A stretch of DNA of 8,928 nucleotides from DASTCC01 sp035711465 (lineage in GTDB: Bacteria > Acidobacteriota > Vicinamibacteria > Vicinamibacterales > SCN-69-37), in the NCBI GenBank assembly GCA_035711465.1, contig DASTCC010000316.1, forward strand, positions 1 to 8,928, given 5' to 3'. The notes beneath the pieces are model-generated. The model worked only from the letters and a program-made list of their open reading frames with translations. It searched no databases and had not been told where the DNA came from. Shown piece by piece: positions 5,098 through 8,928 of this stretch; positions within the stretch are counted from its first letter, which is position 1; the number at the start of each line of letters is the position of its first letter. Made by a program: the position numbers and the translations under genes.

Positions 5098-6702
5098 GTG
5101 TCGGTGAAGCGCGGCTTCGACATTCTGCGCGACAAGACGCTGAACCGGTCGATCACCTTCGGCCGGAAGGATCGCGATCGCCTGGGACTGCGCGGTCTCC
5201 TGCCGCACCGGGTGTCGAGCGAACGGCAGATGGTCGACCGGGTGATGACCAACCTCGAGCGCCTGCCGCGCGACATCGATCGCTACATGCTCCTGTCGTC
5301 GCTGCAGGAACGCAACGAGCGGCTGTTCTATCGCACCGTCGTCGATCACATCGACCGCATCCTGCCGCTGATCTACACGCCGACGGTCGGCGAGGCCTGC
5401 CGCGAGTTCTCGCACATCGCCCGCGAGCCGAAGGGCTTCTTCATCACCCCGGAGGATCGCGGTCATATCCGCCGCCTGCTCGCCAACTGGCCGCAGAAGG
5501 ACATCCGCGTCATCGTCGTCACCGACGGGCAGCGCATCCTCGGGCTGGGCGACCTCGGCGCCAACGGCATGGGGATTCCGATCGGCAAGCTGGCGCTCTA
5601 CACCGCCTGCGCCGGCATCGATCCGGCCGCCTGTCTGCCGGTGACGCTCGACGTCGGCACGAACAACGAGGAGATTCTCAACGACGTCCTCTACCTCGGG
5701 TATCCGCGACGACGGCTGCGGGGCAAGGCCTACCTCGAGCTCGTCGACGAGTTCGTGGCGGCGGTGCAGTCGCGTTACCCGAAGGCGCTGATCCAGTTCG
5801 AAGACTTCCTGACGCCCAACGCCTACGCGCTGCTCAATCGCTACCGCGACCGCGTGCTCTGCTTCAACGACGACATCCAGGGCACGGCCGCGGTCTGCCT
5901 CGCCGGCGTCTACGCGTCGACACGCATCAGCGGGCGCCGGTTCCGGGATCTGCGGATCATGTTCCTCGGCGCCGGATCGGCGGCGACCGGGATTGCGGAC
6001 CTGATGACCGCCGCGTTCGCCGGCGAAGGGCTCAGCGTCGCGGACGCCCGACAACGCCTGTGGTTCGTCGACGTCAACGGCCTGGTCGTGAAGCGCCGGA
6101 CCGATCTGATGCCGCACAACCTGCCCTACGCGCACGAGGCCGAGCCGCTGTCATTCGTCGAAGCGATCGAGACCATCCGGCCGCACGTGCTGATCGGCGC
6201 GACCGGCGCGCCCGGCACGTTCACGCGAGAGGTCATCGAGCGGATGAGCCGTCTGAACGAACGTCCGGGCATCTTCGCGCTCTCGAATCCGACGTCGAAG
6301 GCCGAATGCACGGCCGAACAGGCGTACGCCTGGAGCGGCGGCCGCGCCATCTTCGCGAGCGGCAGTCCCTTCCCGCCGGTGACGCTGAACGGCCGGACCT
6401 ATCGGCCCGCCCAGGGCAACAACGCCTACGTCTTTCCCGGCATCGGCCTGGGCGCCATCGCCTGTCAGGCACGGACGCTGCCCGACGAGCTGTTCCTCAC
6501 TGCGGCGCGCACGCTGGCGGGGCTCGTGCGCGATCAGGACCTCGATCGGGGCGCGATCTATCCGCCGCTCACCGACATCCGGAACATCTCGGTCGCGATC
6601 GCCACGCGCCTCGCGACCCGGGCGTACGAGCTCGGCCTGGCGCGGCGGCGCCGGCCGGCCAACATCCGGCGCGCGATCACTGCCGATCTCTATCGCCCCT
6701 GA
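5098..6702 (+). CDS. maeA: NAD(P)-dependent malic enzyme, large (MaeA/SfcA-like) type
   Basis: A cytoplasmic enzyme that oxidatively decarboxylates L-malate to pyruvate and CO2, reducing NAD(P)+ and needing Mg2+ or Mn2+. It has 534 residues from GTG 5098 and is similar in length and sequence to the E. coli MaeA type from the GLLP block (33-36) onward. Landmarks: LIYTPTVGEACREFSHI (91-107) with catalytic Tyr93; VIVVTDGQRILGLGDLG (138-154); GIPIGKLALYTACAGI (159-174) with catalytic Lys164; LDVGTNNEE (184-192); metal ligands in QFEDF (Glu235, Asp236) and CFNDDIQGTAAV (Asp259); nucleotide-binding FLGAGSAATGIADL (289-302); ALSNPTSKAE (394-403); and ASGSPFPPV (420-428). Coenzyme preference cannot be settled by eye. 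As the second gene of the aspA operon it probably disposes of malate formed from aspartase-derived fumarate, with fumarase encoded elsewhere. Its last 13 bases overlap the convergent dinB-like gene. Confidence 0.94.
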   Translation: MSVKRGFDILRDKTLNRSITFGRKDRDRLGLRGLLPHRVSSERQMVDRVMTNLERLPRDIDRYMLLSSLQERNERLFYRTVVDHIDRILPLIYTPTVGEACREFSHIAREPKGFFITPEDRGHIRRLLANWPQKDIRVIVVTDGQRILGLGDLGANGMGIPIGKLALYTACAGIDPAACLPVTLDVGTNNEEILNDVLYLGYPRRRLRGKAYLELVDEFVAAVQSRYPKALIQFEDFLTPNAYALLNRYRDRVLCFNDDIQGTAAVCLAGVYASTRISGRRFRDLRIMFLGAGSAATGIADLMTAAFAGEGLSVADARQRLWFVDVNGLVVKRRTDLMPHNLPYAHEAEPLSFVEAIETIRPHVLIGATGAPGTFTREVIERMSRLNERPGIFALSNPTSKAECTAEQAYAWSGGRAIFASGSPFPPVTLNGRTYRPAQGNNAYVFPGIGLGAIACQARTLPDELFLTAARTLAGLVRDQDLDRGAIYPPLTDIRNISVAIATRLATRAYELGLARRRRPANIRRAITADLYRP

Positions 6703-7199
6703 GTGAAGGTCCCTTCGCGCGGCCCCCGCGCCGCCGCGGCGATCTGCCGGATGGCGCCGAGGTGATAGGCGAGATGGCCGATGCTGCCGATCAGGCCGTT
6801 GAGCTCCTCGCGTGTGACCGGCCGCGGCGAGCCGAGCGTCGCCCGCCAGGCGCGCGCCTCGCCTCCGAGGCCATCACGGATCGCCTGCCACGCTTCGTCG
6901 TCGACGGCCGACGTCTTCCACGCCGCGTCCCAGGCCGCGTCGGCAAACGGATCGCCCCCTTCGCGCGCCCAGCGATTCATCAGCGAAAGGCCGTAGCGGA
7001 CGTGCTGCGCATGCGCGGCAATCGTCGCGCCGCCGTCGAGCGCCCGCGACGCGTCCGCCGCCGACAGCAGATCGAGTGATCGCAGCAGGCCGCGGTCACC
7101 GGAGTTGAGCATGTAGGCGCCGCCCGCCGGATTGTTGGCGCCGTCGGCCAGCTCGGCGAAGAGCGTCTCGAGCGACGCGGCGATGTCCTTCGTGTCCAT
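6690..7199 (-). CDS. DinB-like four-helix-bundle protein
   Basis: A 169-residue, alpha-helical, soluble protein. The DinB/YfiT-like metal triad pattern is visible: His in helix two (IAAHAQHVRYG, H63 and H66) and HxxxH in the last helix (GHLAYHLGAIRQI, H142 and H146). The family includes bacillithiol, mycothiol or glutathione transferase-type enzymes and many uncharacterised stress proteins; the thiol cofactor or substrate is not evident here, and despite the name there is no relation to DNA polymerase IV. The start at 7199 is chosen because GGAGGA lies 4 bases upstream; the frame opens further back to 7250, but through the promoter island. The gene is divergent from padR, with 80 bases between start codons, and tail-to-tail with malic enzyme, where the stop codons overlap by 13 bases. 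Confidence 0.83.
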   Translation of the reverse strand: MDTKDIAASLETLFAELADGANNPAGGAYMLNSGDRGLLRSLDLLSAADASRALDGGATIAAHAQHVRYGLSLMNRWAREGGDPFADAAWDAAWKTSAVDDEAWQAIRDGLGGEARAWRATLGSPRPVTREELNGLIGSIGHLAYHLGAIRQIAAAARGPREGTFTQGR

Positions 7200-7203
7200 G
7201 GCG

Positions 7204-7209
7204 TCCTCC
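7204..7209 (-). promoter_or_regulatory. Ribosome binding site of the dinB-like gene
   Basis: GGAGGA on the minus strand, 4 bases before ATG 7199. It fixes the start at MDTKDIAASL. Confidence 0.75.
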
Positions 7210-7220
7210 GATCTCTTCCC

Positions 7221-7264
7221 TTGTTGATCGACCTGGTATATGCTCTGCAAATGTTAATTAATAC
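7221..7264. promoter_or_regulatory. AT-rich divergent promoter/operator region between dinB-like gene and padR
   Basis: A marked AT-rich island in a window of high GC. It contains TTGTTGATC, GGTATATGC and the 8-base palindrome TTAATTAA (7254-7261) set in TGT-TAATTAA-TACA. Both flanking genes start just outside it and point away, so it should hold at least the padR promoter. PadR regulators commonly bind short AT-rich dyads in their own promoters, so the palindrome is a candidate autoregulatory operator. No clean -35/-10 pair at 16-18 spacing stands out on either strand, so exact promoters are not called. Confidence 0.5.
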
Positions 7265-7279
7265 ACCCGGACGGCGCCG

Positions 7280-7609
7280 ATGAAGGGCGATCGGCTCGGC
7301 GAGTTCGAGGAGCTCACGCTCCTCGCCGTCTGCGCGATCAGGGACGAGACCTACGGCGTGCCGGTTCAGCGCTTCGTCGAGCGAGCGACCGGCCGCGACG
7401 TCGCCATGGGCGCGATCTATGCGGCACTCGATCGACTCGAGGACAAAGGCTACGTGCGCTCGGTGATGGGGCCGGCGACGCCGGTGCGCGGCGGCCGATC
7501 GAAGCGGCTGTTCGAAGCGACGCGTGAAGGCCGCGATCTGCTGAAATCGTTGCGGCGGACGCGCGAGCGGATCTGGAGCGTCATCGAAGCCAGGGGCGGC
7601 CTGTCGTGA
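7280..7609 (+). CDS. PadR-family transcriptional regulator
   Basis: A 109-residue winged-helix DNA-binding protein of the short PadR class. The N-terminal helix (GEFEELTLLAVCAIRDETYGVPV, residues 7-29) leads into the recognition part (GAIYAALDRLEDKGYVRSVMG, 44-64), then the wing (GGRSKRLFEATREGRDLL, 71-88) and a C-terminal dimerisation helix. Such proteins are usually repressors, often of a neighbouring transporter gene; the inducer is unknown. The start at 7280 has only a weak Shine-Dalgarno (GGACGG, 5 bases upstream). Its TGA overlaps the GTG of the following permease (GTGA, 7606-7609), so the two are cotranscribed and probably translationally coupled. This regulator-permease pairing is the standard acidobacterial ADOP arrangement. 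Confidence 0.92.
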   Translation: MKGDRLGEFEELTLLAVCAIRDETYGVPVQRFVERATGRDVAMGAIYAALDRLEDKGYVRSVMGPATPVRGGRSKRLFEATREGRDLLKSLRRTRERIWSVIEARGGLS

Positions 7610-8928
7610 AGCAGCGGCGCGGCGGCGATCGGCTGCCGGCGTGGGCCCGTTGGACGCTGGCCCTCTCGCCGCGCCGCGACTGGCACGCCGACATCCGCGC
7701 CGATCTCACCGAGCTGTTCGTCGATCGCGCCGGGCGTTACGGCCGGTTCTACGCCCACCGGCGGCTCGGCCGCGATCTCCTCAGCCTCTGGCGCGGCACG
7801 TGGAGAGGAGGCCGGATGTTCCAGGATCTGCGCTTCGCGCTGCGCTTGATGCGCAGGAATCCGGCGCCGGTCGCGATCTGCGTCGGCGGTCTGGCGCTGG
7901 CGATCGCCGTCGCGACCACCGCCTTCACTCTCGTCAACGCGTCGATGCTGCGGCCGTACGGCGTCGCCGATCCGGCGTCGCTCGTCAGCATCTTCGAGGT
8001 CGATCCCGGGCACAGCAGCCGGCCGTTTCCCTGGATGCCGTATCCACGCTTCCTCGAGATGCGCGCGCGCACGGGCCTCGTCAGGCTGGAGGCGTCGACG
8101 ATCGAGAAGGTCCGCTTCACTGGCAGACCGGCGGAGGATGGCAATCCCGCTGCGGATGGCGGACCGAGCCGTTACGCGCTGTTCGTCAGCGGCGGCTATC
8201 TGGAGATGCTCGGCGCGCGGCCGTTTCTCGGCCGTCCCCTGCTGCCCGCCGACGAAGCGCCCGGGGCAGCGCGCGCGGCCGTGGTCAGCCACCACGTCTG
8301 GTCTACCGACCTCGCGGCCGACCCCGGCGTGGTCGGGCGGACCGTATGGTTGAACAACGTTCCGGTGACGCTCGTCGGCGTGCTCGAGCGAACGTTTTCA
8401 GCGCCGGGTTCGGTCCGGCCGGCCGTCTGGACGCCGCTGGTCATCGCGCATGAGATCAAGGGCGGCGCCGCGTACGGATCACGATCGGGAGGCCTCGTCA
8501 GCGTCATCGGCCGGCTGTCTGCCGGGACATCTCGCGGTGCCGCTGAGAGCAGCATGAGCGCGTTGCTAAACTCGCTGCTTCGTAGCCCGGACAAGCCCGA
8601 CGCACCTGCGAGAAGCGCGCGGCTGTTCGCGGCGGCGACGCCGATGGACGGTCCGGATGCCGGCGAGTCCTACCTCGCGCTCGCCTGTCTCGTCCTCGGT
8701 CTCGGCCTCATCGTCGCGCTGGCCTGCGCGAACACCGCGAACCTGCTGCTCGCGGCGGCGACGACGCGGGGACGTGAGATCGGAGTGCGGCTGGCGCTCG
8801 GCGCAAGCCGCAAGCGGCTGGCGGCACAGCTCGTCACCGAGAGCGCCGTGCTCGGCGTGTTCGCGGGCGCGCTGGCCTACCTGATCGCGCAGGCCCTGAC
8901 GCCCGCCGTGAGCTCGTTGATCCAACTG
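7606..8928 (+). CDS. ADOP-type FtsX/MacB-like permease with N-terminal prefix domain, 3' end outside window
   Basis: The frame is open without a stop from GTG 7606 to the right edge, 441 codons. Residues 1-70 form a soluble prefix (LPAWARWTLALSPRRDWHAD onward, then DLTELFVDRAGRYGRFYAHRRLGRDLLSLWRG), typical of PadR-linked orphan permeases. Residues 71-85 (MFQDLRFALRLMRRN) are the amphipathic lead-in to the first membrane helix (about 88-112); a periplasmic MacB-like domain follows to about 355, then the first FtsX block with helix 356-382, RGREIGVRLALGAS (388-401) and a further helix (about 414-431). The second half of the usual 800-900 residues is missing. GTG 7606 is preferred because it keeps the prefix domain and the GTGA coupling to padR; ATG 7816 with a strong site before it is an alternative or additional start. 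The transported substrate is unknown. Confidence 0.9.
   Translation, partial: MKQRRGGDRLPAWARWTLALSPRRDWHADIRADLTELFVDRAGRYGRFYAHRRLGRDLLSLWRGTWRGGRMFQDLRFALRLMRRNPAPVAICVGGLALAIAVATTAFTLVNASMLRPYGVADPASLVSIFEVDPGHSSRPFPWMPYPRFLEMRARTGLVRLEASTIEKVRFTGRPAEDGNPAADGGPSRYALFVSGGYLEMLGARPFLGRPLLPADEAPGAARAAVVSHHVWSTDLAADPGVVGRTVWLNNVPVTLVGVLERTFSAPGSVRPAVWTPLVIAHEIKGGAAYGSRSGGLVSVIGRLSAGTSRGAAESSMSALLNSLLRSPDKPDAPARSARLFAAATPMDGPDAGESYLALACLVLGLGLIVALACANTANLLLAAATTRGREIGVRLALGASRKRLAAQLVTESAVLGVFAGALAYLIAQALTPAVSSLIQL
7804..7811 (+). promoter_or_regulatory. Strong internal ribosome-binding-like sequence in the second permease gene
   Basis: AGAGGAGG lies 4 bases before the in-frame ATG 7816, which begins MFQDLRFALR, the normal start of the membrane part of this family. 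It is better than the site at GTG 7606. It may permit a short form without the prefix domain, or mark an ancestral start from before fusion with the prefix. Confidence 0.4.

Noticed and set aside
3684..5276. 530-codon minus-strand open frame
   Set aside because: It is the antisense shadow of aspA and early maeA in high-GC sequence; the Arg/His/Asp-rich product shows no recognisable domain.
5023..6135. 370-codon minus-strand open frame opposite malic enzyme
   Set aside because: A compositional shadow of a strongly conserved gene, with no ribosome site or domain.
6717..6731. Perfect hairpin GCGCGG-CCC-CCGCGC as a terminator between convergent genes
   Set aside because: It lies inside the dinB-like coding region and has no T-run on either side; such stems are frequent by chance at this GC content.
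7641..8453. 270-codon plus-strand frame
   Set aside because: Out of register with the permease frame that carries the membrane segments and FtsX signature; Arg-rich and without domains.

Overview
The window is about 9 kb of high-GC bacterial chromosome. Two large permeases of the FtsX/MacB type, without an ATPase partner in view and one of them behind a PadR regulator, are the hallmark of acidobacterial 'ADOP' (duplicated orphan permease) loci. Together with the GC content this suggests a soil Acidobacteriota, perhaps of the Vicinamibacteria kind. That placement is inference from gene content; no rRNA or marker gene is present.

Layout, left to right. (1) 1-1982, the C-terminal three quarters of an ADOP permease, entering from the left edge. 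(2) 1990-3520, an accessory patch read from the minus strand: a small SRPBCC-fold protein, a decayed N-terminal scrap of a dihydrofolate-reductase-like (RibD_C) gene, and a CPBP intramembrane protease, separated and bordered by three arrays of one 10-bp tandem repeat (unit GACGGGTGAC). The CPBP reading frame has lost its expected stop and runs through the scrap and an array into the SRPBCC gene. (3) 3681-6702, a tight two-gene operon: aspartate ammonia-lyase (aspA) and malic enzyme. (4) 6690-7199, a DinB-like protein on the minus strand, convergent with the malic enzyme gene and overlapping its end. (5) 7280-8928, a PadR-family regulator whose stop overlaps (GTGA) the start of a second ADOP permease, which leaves through the right edge. 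That permease frame has no stop inside the window and is open for 441 codons.

How the genes fit together. AspA releases fumarate and ammonia from aspartate; with a fumarase encoded elsewhere, malate would feed the malic enzyme to give pyruvate, CO2 and reduced nicotinamide cofactor. The pair therefore looks like an aspartate-to-pyruvate module. PadR and the second permease form a standard regulator-target unit, and an AT-rich island between padR and the divergent dinB-like gene is the natural place for a shared promoter/operator.

Most of the window is ordinary metabolism and transport, and I see no undescribed multi-gene system. The most unusual part is the repeat-bordered patch at 1990-3520, which shows array-associated gene decay. 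No tRNA, rRNA, insertion sequence or CRISPR array was seen, and no gene-free stretch exceeds 300 bases.
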